Source: an uncultured Gemmatimonadota bacterium
GTDB taxonomy: Bacteria > Gemmatimonadota > Gemmatimonadetes > Gemmatimonadales > Gemmatimonadaceae
NCBI GenBank assembly: GCA_946480295.1
Contig: CAMLIT010000036.1
Location: 1-36,583 of the forward strand
Length of the DNA: 36,583 nt
Reading direction: 5' to 3'
Both the position numbers and the translations under genes were made by a program. Positions 21,995-30,017 of the stretch are shown one piece after another. Below the pieces are notes generated by a model. It searched no databases and was not told where the DNA came from. It saw only the letters and a list, made by a program, of their open reading frames with translations. The first letter of the stretch is position 1, and the number at the start of each line of letters is the position of its first letter.

Positions 21995-24259
21995 CTACAA
22001 CGTCGACCGCCCCAGCCGGAGCGCGCCCGGTCGATACGACAGCGTGAGCGTCAGGAACTGCGCGTTGTACGGCAGCATGTTGCTGCCCAGGTAGACGTAG
22101 TTCCCCAGCGCCGGCGCGAGGTTCGTGGTCCGGAAGTCGTTCTGGCTGAACAGCTCCGTCTGGAAGCGCAGCGTCATCGCCCAGTCGGGCGTGAACCGCT
22201 GCCGGACGTACACCGACATCGGCTGCAGCGTCTGGATCACCTTCGGGTAGTCGTACGCGGTCGCGGCGAGGTTCTGGGCCGCCGTGCCGCCGGCCGGCGC
22301 CCCGTTCGGGTTGTACGTGTACATGTGCCAGAGCGCCTTCGACCACTCGAACGACCCACCCACGTCCAGCTTGTCCGGGACCACCACGGCCATCACGTCG
22401 GCGTACACCGTCGCGACGCGGTCGGTGTTGTCGTCCTGCCAGACGAAGGTGGGGTTGTTCGTCTGCGTGCCCGTCTTGTACTGCTGCCGGATGATGTTGT
22501 CGAAGTTCTCCCACGTGGCGCCGCCGCCGAGCGAGACGCGGGTCGCCGGGCTGTAGTCCAGCTCCGCGCCCACGGCGCGGCTGTTGTCGCTCTGCAGGCC
22601 GAACGGCGAGTGCGGATAGGCGTCGCGCCCCTGCTCGAAGCTGCCCGACAGGCTGACCACGTCCAGCGGCGACACCGTGACGATGAGGCTCGTGCGATAG
22701 CGGTCGCGGTCGGCCTCGTCGAACCGCCGCTCGCCCACGTTCTCGCCGGTCGTGAGCTGCGCGTACGCGCCGCCGAGTCGGTGCGCTTCCGAGTACATCC
22801 CGCGCAGGCTGAGCCATGCGAGGGCGGCGTAGTCGGCCGAGAGGCGCTTCGTGCGCTCCACCAGGCGCGCCACGTTCCGGACCTCCTGGTCTCGCCCCAT
22901 GCTCTCGTAGCCGTATCCCGCGCTCAACGACAGCGGGTTGACGACGCGCCACCGCACGCCGACGTCCGCGTTGTGGCGGCTGAACGGGTAGCGCTCGGAG
23001 GTGTCGGCCGCGCCGAGCGAGCGATCGTTGACGACCGTCACCGGGATCACCCGCGTGGCCACGCCGTCGCGGAAGTCGAACGACCGCGCGTGCGCCGTGA
23101 TGGTGACGGGACTGAAGGGCCGGCTCGTCAACCCGGCGGAGAGGGTGGTCGTCGTGGACCTGGCGCCGAGCGAGTGGGGCATCGCCGCGAACGTCGGCGA
23201 GGCGATCGCGCCGTTGATCGTGCTCGGCACGAATGCCTCGTCCTGCGTCCACCGCGCGTACGACGCGCTCGCGTTCACGCGCGTGCGCCACGGCAGGTTG
23301 AGGCCGCCCGACCCGACCACCGACTGCGCGAGGTTGTTCGGCGCCAGGGCGGTGCGCCCGCGCGACGAGCCGGTCGTCGGCAGGTCGGTCGCCGTCATCG
23401 GGTTGTCGGCCGTCACCGACGCGTAGTCGTTCTGGAAGCGCGAGAGGTCGTAGGCCACGAGGAGCTGGAAACGCTCCTGCGCGTAGCCCTGCGTGAGCCG
23501 CAGGTCGTGCACGCTCTGGTGCACCGGCTCGAGGATCTCGCGGGCGTTGCTGCCCGGGCTGCCGAACGCCATCCCGAGCGGGCGATCGCCGTTCTTCCCC
23601 GTCCAGGTGTACTCGACCTTCGAGTCCCATGCCTGGGCGGGCGTGACCGCCGCACCGAGCTTGACGACGTCCCAGTCGGTGCGCACGGGGCCGAGATAGC
23701 TGGTGAGGCCGCGCAGCGCGGCGTTGAGGGCGGTGGTGTCGCCGCGCGGCGTGCCGGCGAGCGAGAAGTAGTCCGGCGTCGGCCGCGTGCCCGGCATGCG
23801 CGCCGTGGTGGAGAAGGTGTGCGGGATCTGGTCCCACCGGACGTTCAGGTCGAAGGCGCCGGGCTGGCTGCCGCGGAACGCCACGGTCTGATCCAGCTCG
23901 CCGAGCTTGTGTCCCGTGAGCTGGAAGCTGCGGGACCCGTCGGGCGGCGCGTAGCGGAGGTACGCGTCGTTGAGCACCGCGCCCGACGACAGCGTCTTGT
24001 ACATCTCGAATCCCGCGCGCTGTTGTGGCGTGAGGTCCTTCACGAAGGCGCGCCCGCCGAAGTCGACCGCGCCGGTGAGGCCCGGGCCCGTCGGGGCGCG
24101 CGGCGGCGCCTGCGCGGCGGCCGTCCTGCCGTTCGCCGCGCTGTCCGCCCGCGCGGGCGCGGCGCCCTGCTGCTGCTGGGCGTCTGCCGGCCGCGGTCGC
24201 ACGACGGCGACCCATGCGGCGGCGGCGAGCCACGCGACAGCGAATGTCCTGGTTCGCAT
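21995..24259 (-). CDS. MtrB/PioB-family outer-membrane porin of a cytochrome conduit
   Basis: A 754-residue outer-membrane barrel. The signal peptide ends near residue 27 (RPADAQ). A Gln/Ala/Pro-rich linker precedes the barrel, whose family features include VDFGGRAF, GHKLGELDQTVAFRGSQPG, WDQIPHTFS and repeated amphipathic strands to the C-terminus. MtrB/PioB proteins sheathe a periplasmic decaheme cytochrome so electrons can cross the outer membrane. I see no cysteine, so the CXXC of Shewanella MtrB is absent. It is the last gene of the operon, 16 bases after the decaheme gene, which is the expected partner. Confidence 0.88.
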   Translation of the reverse strand: MRTRTFAVAWLAAAAWVAVVRPRPADAQQQQGAAPARADSAANGRTAAAQAPPRAPTGPGLTGAVDFGGRAFVKDLTPQQRAGFEMYKTLSSGAVLNDAYLRYAPPDGSRSFQLTGHKLGELDQTVAFRGSQPGAFDLNVRWDQIPHTFSTTARMPGTRPTPDYFSLAGTPRGDTTALNAALRGLTSYLGPVRTDWDVVKLGAAVTPAQAWDSKVEYTWTGKNGDRPLGMAFGSPGSNAREILEPVHQSVHDLRLTQGYAQERFQLLVAYDLSRFQNDYASVTADNPMTATDLPTTGSSRGRTALAPNNLAQSVVGSGGLNLPWRTRVNASASYARWTQDEAFVPSTINGAIASPTFAAMPHSLGARSTTTTLSAGLTSRPFSPVTITAHARSFDFRDGVATRVIPVTVVNDRSLGAADTSERYPFSRHNADVGVRWRVVNPLSLSAGYGYESMGRDQEVRNVARLVERTKRLSADYAALAWLSLRGMYSEAHRLGGAYAQLTTGENVGERRFDEADRDRYRTSLIVTVSPLDVVSLSGSFEQGRDAYPHSPFGLQSDNSRAVGAELDYSPATRVSLGGGATWENFDNIIRQQYKTGTQTNNPTFVWQDDNTDRVATVYADVMAVVVPDKLDVGGSFEWSKALWHMYTYNPNGAPAGGTAAQNLAATAYDYPKVIQTLQPMSVYVRQRFTPDWAMTLRFQTELFSQNDFRTTNLAPALGNYVYLGSNMLPYNAQFLTLTLSYRPGALRLGRSTL

Positions 24260-24275
24260 GCTGGTCTCCTGTGCG

Positions 24276-25190
24276 CTACCGGGTGAACGCGAAGCCCGAC
24301 GGATGGTTCGATCCGTGGATGTTCACGTGGCAGTTCTGGCACTGGCGGTTCATCACGAACTGCGCGTCGGTGAGCAGCCCGGGGTTGCGCGCCTGGATCG
24401 GGTGGCCCGTCCCGGCGTGGCACTGCTGGCACAGCCGCGGCCGCGAGACCTTGAGCATCTTCTCGTGGCTGCTCCCGTGCGGATCGTGACAGTTCGCGCA
24501 GTTCTCCACGACGGGCGCGTGCTCCCAGAGGTACGGGCCGCGCTTCTCGGCGTGGCACTGGAAGCACACCTCGTTCACCGAGCTCGCCACGAGGAGCTTC
24601 GGCGCCGCCGAGCCGTGCGGGTTGTGGCAGCTCGTGCACTCGATCTTGTTCTCGCCCACCGGCATGTGCGCGAAGCGCATCTGCTGCGACTTGCGCTGGG
24701 GGTGGCAGGCGCCGCAGGTCTCGAGCACGCTCGCCTTGCGCAGGTTGCCGCGCTCGGAGACGGTCTGCATCAGCGTGTGGCAGTCCGTGCAGGCCACGTC
24801 GCGCCCCTCGTGCGCGCTCCCCTTCCACATCATGCGCGCCGTCTTCTCGTGGCACTGCAGGCACGCCGCGTTGCGCACGGCGACGGGCGAGGGATTCCTG
24901 CCGCCGAAGCTGATCAGCGCCCCGCGCTCGTCGCCGCCCGATTCGACGTGCTGCCTGGCGGGGCCGTGGCAGCTCTCGCACCCCAGCTGCTCGCGCGCGT
25001 TGCGCGGGTGCTGCATGAACAGCGCGCCCTTGGCGGTGGACGCGAACTGGGCCACCTCCTTCCTGTGGCAGTCCCCGCACGTCTCGCTGCCGGCGTAGCC
25101 CGGCGCCTGCGCTCGCGCCGGCGCGGGCGCGAACGACAGGAGCAGCAGCAGCGGCGAGGCGCAGGACAGCCATCGCATGGATCGCATCAT
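24276..25190 (-). CDS. DmsE/MtrA-family periplasmic decaheme c-type cytochrome
   Basis: A 304-residue cytochrome. The signal peptide ends near residue 28 (PARAQ). Exactly ten CXXCH motifs are visible: CGDCH, CESCH, CLQCH, CTDCH, CGACH, CTSCH, CFQCH, CANCH, CQQCH and CQNCH. Ten haems in about 275 mature residues is the DmsE/MtrA/PioA size. Such proteins sit inside an MtrB-type porin and carry electrons between periplasm and cell exterior. The start at 25190 has GGAGG six bases upstream. Its neighbours are a monoheme cytochrome upstream and the porin downstream in the same operon. Confidence 0.95.
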   Translation of the reverse strand: MMRSMRWLSCASPLLLLLSFAPAPARAQAPGYAGSETCGDCHRKEVAQFASTAKGALFMQHPRNAREQLGCESCHGPARQHVESGGDERGALISFGGRNPSPVAVRNAACLQCHEKTARMMWKGSAHEGRDVACTDCHTLMQTVSERGNLRKASVLETCGACHPQRKSQQMRFAHMPVGENKIECTSCHNPHGSAAPKLLVASSVNEVCFQCHAEKRGPYLWEHAPVVENCANCHDPHGSSHEKMLKVSRPRLCQQCHAGTGHPIQARNPGLLTDAQFVMNRQCQNCHVNIHGSNHPSGFAFTR

Positions 25191-25245
25191 GGGTCCTCCG
25201 AATCCGGCGGCCGTGCGCCGGCGAGCCGGGGTGGGTGGCCGGAAG

Positions 25246-25584
25246 TCAGTTGCCGCTCGGTTTGCCCTTGTCCGCCAGCTCGTGCACGTACTTCGCGACG
25301 GCCACCATCTCGTCCGGCGACAGCTTGTCCTTGAACGACTTCATGTCCTCGTTCTTCCCCCTGGTCAGCACCTTCACGATCGAGTCGGTCGAGTGCTTCG
25401 CGATGAACTCGGCGTCGAAGGTCGCGATCTTCTCGAACTTCCGCTTCATCGTGACCGGCGGCGTGCCGCGCACGCCATGACAGCGCTTGCAGTTCGCGTC
25501 GTACAGCGTCTTCCCGTCCGGCGCCTGCGCCGCGGCCACGCTCGATGCCGCGAGGAGCAGGGCGATCACCACACTGCGACTCAT
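25246..25584 (-). CDS. Periplasmic monoheme cytochrome c
   Basis: A 112-residue class I cytochrome c. A signal peptide ends near residue 19 (SVAAAQ). There is one haem site, CKRCH, and a likely axial Met in GKNEDMKSFKDKLSPDE. It lies between the cytochrome b/c fusion gene and the decaheme gene with gaps of 52 and 55 bases, and is a good candidate for the soluble carrier linking them. GGAGG lies a few bases before the ATG. Confidence 0.92.
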   Translation of the reverse strand: MSRSVVIALLLAASSVAAAQAPDGKTLYDANCKRCHGVRGTPPVTMKRKFEKIATFDAEFIAKHSTDSIVKVLTRGKNEDMKSFKDKLSPDEMVAVAKYVHELADKGKPSGN

Positions 25585-25636
25585 CGTTCCTCCTTGTCGT
25601 CAGAGTCCGAATGCGCCCGGCGCGGCGGGGGGCATG

Positions 25637-27178
25637 CTAGTTGGCGCTCCCGCCCTTCTTCGCCGCGGTTCCCGCGGGCTTCGCGTCGACGTGCTTCTCC
25701 GCCGCCAGCTCCGGGAAGGTGTCGCGGATGTCCGGCTCGAGATGACTCCCCGGCGGGCCGCGGAGCGTGCTGAGATAGCGCGACAGCTCCTCGATCTCCT
25801 GGTGCGAGAGCGTCGGCGGCCCGAACGCCGGCATCTTCGAGTCGGCGTGCATGCGCGTCGGGTCCTCGAGGAAGCTGTGGAGCCACCCGGCCGAGTGTTT
25901 CAGGCCGATCGACGTCAGCTCCGGCGCGTCCTTGCTGTCGTCGCCGCCGCCCACCCCGTTCACCACGTGACAGCTCCCGCACTGCTGCTGCCTGAACAGC
26001 GTCCGCCCGGCGCGCTCGGCGGAGGTGAGCGGCCGGCCGATCTGCACCTCCGCCGCCCTGAGGCCGCGCGCCTCCTGCGCCGCCGCCCCGAAGAGCATCC
26101 CCGTCCCCGCCAGCAGGGTGGCGAGCGAGAGCAACGCGAACGGCCGCCGATGCAGCGACCGCGTGCTGGCGCGATCGAAGAACGGGAGCAGGAGCAGCAC
26201 GAGGACGAGCCCCGCCGGCACGCCCACCGCCACCACGCTCTCCATCGTGCCCGGCACGAGCTTCAGCAGCTGGTAGAAGGGGAGGAAGTACCACTCCGGC
26301 ATCGGCACGTACGACGTGTCGGTCGGATCCGCGGGCGGCTCCAGCCCCGCGCCGTAGGTGCGCGCGAGCAGGAGGAGCCCGGCGACGACGACCACCGCCA
26401 CCGCGACGTCCTTGGCGACGACGTCGGGCCAGAAGCGCACCCCCTCGTGCTTCGTCGCCGCGTAGCGCTCGCGGTAGTAGTCCGGGTAGTCGTAGTCGGT
26501 GGTCCAGTGCGGCGCGGCGCCCTCGAGCTCCCGCGCGCGCGGCGCGATCCCCTGCCGGATGACGAGCGAGAGGTGCAGGAGGACGACGATCCCGAGCAGC
26601 ACCGGGAAGAGCAGCACGTGGAGCGCGAAGAAGCGGGTCAGCGTCGCCGCGCCGAGCTGCGAGCCGCCGCGCAGCAGCTTCACGAGCGCGGAGCCGACGA
26701 ACGGCGTCGTGCCGGCGATGTTCGTCCCCACCTGCGTCGCCCAGTACGCCTTCTGGTCCCACGGCAGGAGATAGCCGGTGAAGCCGAAGCCGAGGACGAG
26801 GAAGAGGAGCGCCACACCGAGCAGCCAGTTGATCTCGCGCGGGTACTTGTACGCGCCCATCGTGAAGACGCGGATCATGTGCGCCACGACGAGCACCACC
26901 ATCGCCGACGCGCCCCAGTGATGCAGGCCGCGCAGGAGCGCGCCGCTCGCCACGCCGTGCTCGAGATACCGGATGCTGTCGTACGCGTGATCGGGCGAGG
27001 GCGCGTAGTACATCGCGAGCACGATCCCGGTGACGACCTGCACGGCGAACACGGTGAGGGTCGCGCTGCCGAGGGTGTGCCACCACGTGAGGCGGCTCGG
27101 CACCTCCCGGTCGAGCAGCGCCTTGCGGATGGAGGCGACGTCGACGCGCTCGTCGATCCAGTGGCCGACGGTGCTCAT
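25637..27178 (-). CDS. b6-type cytochrome b fused to a C-terminal cytochrome c domain
   Basis: A 513-residue quinol-oxidising core subunit. Eight-helix cytochrome b covers residues 1-370: haem ligands His86/His100 and His187/His202, and the Qo motif PEWY at 294-297. The 14-residue spacing in the second pair is the cytochrome b6 pattern, not bc1. The position of b6 Cys35, which binds haem c(n), is Thr35 here. Residues 385-470 form a cytochrome c domain with CGSCH (400-404), and MPAFGPP supplies the probable axial Met. The tail is Lys/Ala-rich. The ATG at 27178 lies two bases after the Rieske stop, so the pair is co-translated. Confidence 0.93.
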   Translation of the reverse strand: MSTVGHWIDERVDVASIRKALLDREVPSRLTWWHTLGSATLTVFAVQVVTGIVLAMYYAPSPDHAYDSIRYLEHGVASGALLRGLHHWGASAMVVLVVAHMIRVFTMGAYKYPREINWLLGVALLFLVLGFGFTGYLLPWDQKAYWATQVGTNIAGTTPFVGSALVKLLRGGSQLGAATLTRFFALHVLLFPVLLGIVVLLHLSLVIRQGIAPRARELEGAAPHWTTDYDYPDYYRERYAATKHEGVRFWPDVVAKDVAVAVVVVAGLLLLARTYGAGLEPPADPTDTSYVPMPEWYFLPFYQLLKLVPGTMESVVAVGVPAGLVLVLLLLPFFDRASTRSLHRRPFALLSLATLLAGTGMLFGAAAQEARGLRAAEVQIGRPLTSAERAGRTLFRQQQCGSCHVVNGVGGGDDSKDAPELTSIGLKHSAGWLHSFLEDPTRMHADSKMPAFGPPTLSHQEIEELSRYLSTLRGPPGSHLEPDIRDTFPELAAEKHVDAKPAGTAAKKGGSAN

Positions 27179-27180
27179 CG

Positions 27181-27741
27181 TCAGGCCTCCACCTTCTCGG
27201 GGATCCCCAGCCGGAAGTCCCGGTAGCGCACCCAGACCTCGCTGCCGCGCACCTCGGCCGGGAGCCGGTCGAGCGGGCGCGGGGGCGGACCGCCGATCAC
27301 GCGCCCGGTCTTCACGTCGAACTCCCCGTGATGGCAGGGGCAGTGGAAGTCCTTCTTCTCCTTGTCCAGCACGTAGGAACAGCCGAGGTGCGTGCACTTG
27401 CCGTTGTAGGCGACGAACTTCTCGCCGTCCTCGGTATAGAGCCACACGCTGTTGAACGCGCGCGCCTCGACCCAGGCGTCGTTCAGCGTCTGGACGAAGT
27501 CGACGCGCAAAGGGACGCCCGTGTCGATGAGCGCCACGTCGTCGGCCACCTTGACCCAGTCGTCGGCGACCGGGCCGGCCACCGTCGGCGCGACGAAGGC
27601 GCGGACCGCCGGCAGGCCGACGATGGCACCGATGAGGGTGGCGCCGATGGCGCTGATCCATTTCAGGAAGCCGCGGCGCCCGAGCTCCGACGGCACCGCG
27701 CCGACCCCGGCGACCGACCGATCCACGTCCGAGAAGGCCAT
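27181..27741 (-). CDS. Rieske iron-sulphur subunit
   Basis: A 186-residue Rieske protein of a cytochrome bc/b6f-type complex. RRGFLKWISAIGATLIGAIVG near residues 17-37 is a Tat-type signal anchor. The 2Fe-2S site is CTHLGC and CPCHHGEF, with GPPPRPLDRLP following as in other Rieske proteins. The start at 27741 (MAFSDVDRS) has GGAG about seven bases upstream. It is the first gene of the operon and lies about 92 bases downstream of the inferred sigma-54 transcription start. Confidence 0.93.
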   Translation of the reverse strand: MAFSDVDRSVAGVGAVPSELGRRGFLKWISAIGATLIGAIVGLPAVRAFVAPTVAGPVADDWVKVADDVALIDTGVPLRVDFVQTLNDAWVEARAFNSVWLYTEDGEKFVAYNGKCTHLGCSYVLDKEKKDFHCPCHHGEFDVKTGRVIGGPPPRPLDRLPAEVRGSEVWVRYRDFRLGIPEKVEA

Positions 27742-27844
27742 GTCCACGCTCCGTGTCCACGACGTGAGCCCGCGTCGGCGTGGCGCGCGTGGAACGGCTA
27801 CGGACGGCTGGACCGAAGCGCGCACGACCGCGCCCTGCTCTCAG

Positions 27845-27858
27845 GCAACGCACATTCC
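27845..27858 (-). promoter_or_regulatory. Candidate sigma-54 (-24/-12) promoter of the respiratory operon
   Basis: On the minus strand the site reads CGGAATGTGCGTTGC: GG and GC are separated by the required 10 bases and the -12 element TTGC is intact. The -24 element is GGAA in place of GGCA. Transcription would start near 27833, about 92 bases before the Rieske ATG. An NtrC-type regulator is encoded next door. This is a motif match only. Confidence 0.4.
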
Positions 27859-27924
27859 GTCGTCGGGACCCGGTCGCCGGCGGCGATCAACGCGTTGCGG
27901 AGCGCGGAGTTATCGCCGCGTCGT

Positions 27925-27941
27925 GTCGGCGAGTCGCCGAC
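27925..27941. promoter_or_regulatory. 17-bp palindrome beside the enhancer-like sites
   Basis: GTCGGCGA (27925-27932) and TCGCCGAC (27934-27941) are a perfect 8-bp inverted repeat around one base, eight bases from the GGGGGAAATGCCCC site. It may be a second operator in the divergent control region. Confidence 0.35.
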
Positions 27942-27948
27942 GCGTGCC

Positions 27949-27962
27949 GGGGGAAATGCCCC
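27949..27962. promoter_or_regulatory. Enhancer-like near-palindrome, site 1
   Basis: GGGGGAAATGCCCC differs by one base from the site at 27993-28006. Its centre is about 122 bp upstream of the inferred sigma-54 start of the Rieske operon, a usual distance for NtrC-type activator sites. Confidence 0.5.
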
Positions 27963-27992
27963 GATGCGGCGCCGAACGAGGCACGATACGGT

Positions 27993-28006
27993 GGGGCAAA
28001 TGCCCC
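27993..28006. promoter_or_regulatory. Enhancer-like near-palindrome, site 2
   Basis: GGGGCAAATGCCCC is near-palindromic (GGGGCA / TGCCCC around AA) and 13/14 identical to site 1, with matching bases 44 bp (about four helical turns) apart. Both lie between divergent operons, and the flanking 27742-28133 region contains no gene. Confidence 0.5.
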
Positions 28007-28133
28007 AGCCCCCGCGTGGGATCTTCCGCCAACCCTTTGCCAAGTCTCGCCTTGGCGCGCACCACGGTCGGGCACCCAACGTGCCTTCCCGCGAAGCACG
28101 CGCGCGCTGGCGCGCCACCCACGAGGAGCGCTC

Positions 28134-30017
28134 ATGGCCGGGCAGCGGGACTTCGCCACGCGCATGGTGCGGCTGATGCGACTGATCCGGACGCGACTCA
28201 ACCGGCGCCTGCTCGCGTGGTTCCTGCTCTTCTCGCTCGGCCCGCTGCTCGTCACGAATGCGGTGGGCTATCAGCGCAGCGAGGCGATCATCGAGCGCCT
28301 CGTCGAGAACGACCTCGCCTCGATCACGCGCACGCAGGCGCAGCACGTCCGCGATCGCGCGGACCACCTGACGCTCCTCCTTCAGGCGATCGCCGCCGGC
28401 AACGAGTTCCTCGCCGCCGGCGCGACCCGCTGGCAGGGCGGCCGCGGCGGCGAGATGGGCGACGTCGCCGACCGGCCCGCGATGGAGCGGCACCTCCAGA
28501 GCAAGCTCGCCGAGGTCCCGGATTTCGACGCGCTGTACCTCTTCACGGCGAACGGTCTGATCATCGCCGCCGCGGGGGACGTGCACCACGTCGACGCGCT
28601 GCCGCCGCCGACCGCGGGCGCCGCGTTCGTCGCCGAACGGCGCGAGACCACCACCGGCATCGAGCCGGAGTTCCGACTCGCCGTGCCGATCCTCGGCAGC
28701 CATGGCACGCCGGTCGCCTTCCTCGGCGGCACGCTGCCCGCCGCGCGCGCGCGCGGCTTCCCACAGATCGCCCCCCACCTCGCCGGCCACGTCGAGACCT
28801 TCATCGTCGACGAGCACGGGCGCCCGCTCTGGGTGTCGCACCCGCACGCCCGGATCGACTACACCCTGCCGCTCTCGACGCCGCTGATCGGCATGACGGC
28901 GGAGGGGCACGCCCACTACCGCGACCGCCAGGGCGTGCCCGTTCTCGGCATGGTCACCGCGGTTCCGGGCTACCCCTGGCGCTTCGTCGCCGAGATGCCG
29001 GAAGCGGAAGCCTTCGGCCAGCTGCGCGACCTCCGCGATCTCGCCCTCGCCCTCGAGGTAGTGTTCGTCGTGCTTCTCGTCGCCACCGCCTGGATGGTGG
29101 CGCGCGACATCGTCGCGCCCCTCCGCCGGCTCGTGGACGCGACGCGCCGCGTGGCGCGCGGGGACCTGCACGTGCGCGTCGTCACGGGCGAACGCGACGA
29201 GCTCGGGGAGCTGGCGCGTGCCTTCAACGAGATGACGGGCGCGCTGGCGCAGACCACCGCCCGCGTCCGCGAGCTGCACCAGCGCGAGATCGAACGCGCC
29301 TCCCAGCTCGCGACGGTGGGCGAGCTGGCGAGCGGCATCGCCCACGAGATCAAGAACCCGGTCGTCGGCGTCGCCAGCGGGCTCGATCTCGTGCGTCGCC
29401 GCGTCGGCCCGGACCCGATGCTCACGCCGATCCTCGACGAGATGACGCGCCAGCTCGCGCGCATCCAGCAGACCGTCCAGGAGCTGCTCACCTACGCGCG
29501 CCCCGCCACGCCGAGCTTCGCCCCGGTGAGCGGGAGCCGCGTCGTCGAGCGCGCGACCCGGCTCGTGCAGCCCCGTGCCGAGCAGGCGGGCGTGCGCTTC
29601 GTCGTCCGCGCCGATCCGGAGCTGCCGCAGCTGCGCGCCGACGAGGAGATGCTGCACCAGGCCGTGGTCAACCTGCTCATGAACGCCATCGAGGCGACGC
29701 CGGCGGGGGGGAGCATCTCCGTCGACACCCGCCGCGCCGGCGGCCAGTTCGAGCTGCAGATCACCGACACCGGACGCGGCATCGCCGCGGCCAACCTCGA
29801 GCAGGTCTTCAAGCCGTTCTTCACGACACGCCATACCGGCACCGGCCTCGGACTCTCCATCACCCGCGACATCGTCCAGCGGCACGGCGGGTCGGTGTCG
29901 CTCGACAGCGCGGAGGGCGTCGGCACGACGGTGATCGTCCGCCTGCCCTTCCATCCGTCGGAAACCGGCGCCCCCGCCGCGCCCCACCGCTCCCCGCGGG
30001 AAGTCGAGGTCGCATGA
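28134..30017 (+). CDS. Membrane sensor histidine kinase
   Basis: A 627-residue kinase. The order is transmembrane segment 1 (about 26-44), a periplasmic sensor domain of about 255 residues (Cache-like by length and position), transmembrane segment 2 (about 302-322), HAMP (about 325-375), HisKA with the phosphoacceptor His404 in GIAHEIKNPVVG, and HATPase with NLLMNAIEATP, DTGRGIAAAN, FKPFFTTRHTGTGLGL. The AHEIKNP box is typical of kinases paired with NtrC-type regulators. GAGGAG lies before the ATG. The gene overlaps the regulator by four bases (ATGA), so the two are co-translated. The sensed signal is unknown; its divergent operon suggests a redox or metal cue. Confidence 0.93.
   Translation: MAGQRDFATRMVRLMRLIRTRLNRRLLAWFLLFSLGPLLVTNAVGYQRSEAIIERLVENDLASITRTQAQHVRDRADHLTLLLQAIAAGNEFLAAGATRWQGGRGGEMGDVADRPAMERHLQSKLAEVPDFDALYLFTANGLIIAAAGDVHHVDALPPPTAGAAFVAERRETTTGIEPEFRLAVPILGSHGTPVAFLGGTLPAARARGFPQIAPHLAGHVETFIVDEHGRPLWVSHPHARIDYTLPLSTPLIGMTAEGHAHYRDRQGVPVLGMVTAVPGYPWRFVAEMPEAEAFGQLRDLRDLALALEVVFVVLLVATAWMVARDIVAPLRRLVDATRRVARGDLHVRVVTGERDELGELARAFNEMTGALAQTTARVRELHQREIERASQLATVGELASGIAHEIKNPVVGVASGLDLVRRRVGPDPMLTPILDEMTRQLARIQQTVQELLTYARPATPSFAPVSGSRVVERATRLVQPRAEQAGVRFVVRADPELPQLRADEEMLHQAVVNLLMNAIEATPAGGSISVDTRRAGGQFELQITDTGRGIAAANLEQVFKPFFTTRHTGTGLGLSITRDIVQRHGGSVSLDSAEGVGTTVIVRLPFHPSETGAPAAPHRSPREVEVA

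Noticed and set aside
28028..28042. Second sigma-54-like site (TGGCAAAGGGTTGGC on the minus strand)
   Set aside because: GG and GC spacing fits, but the -12 element is TTGGC and the enhancer-like sites would then be downstream of the start, with a leader of about 275 bases. The site at 27845-27858 fits better.
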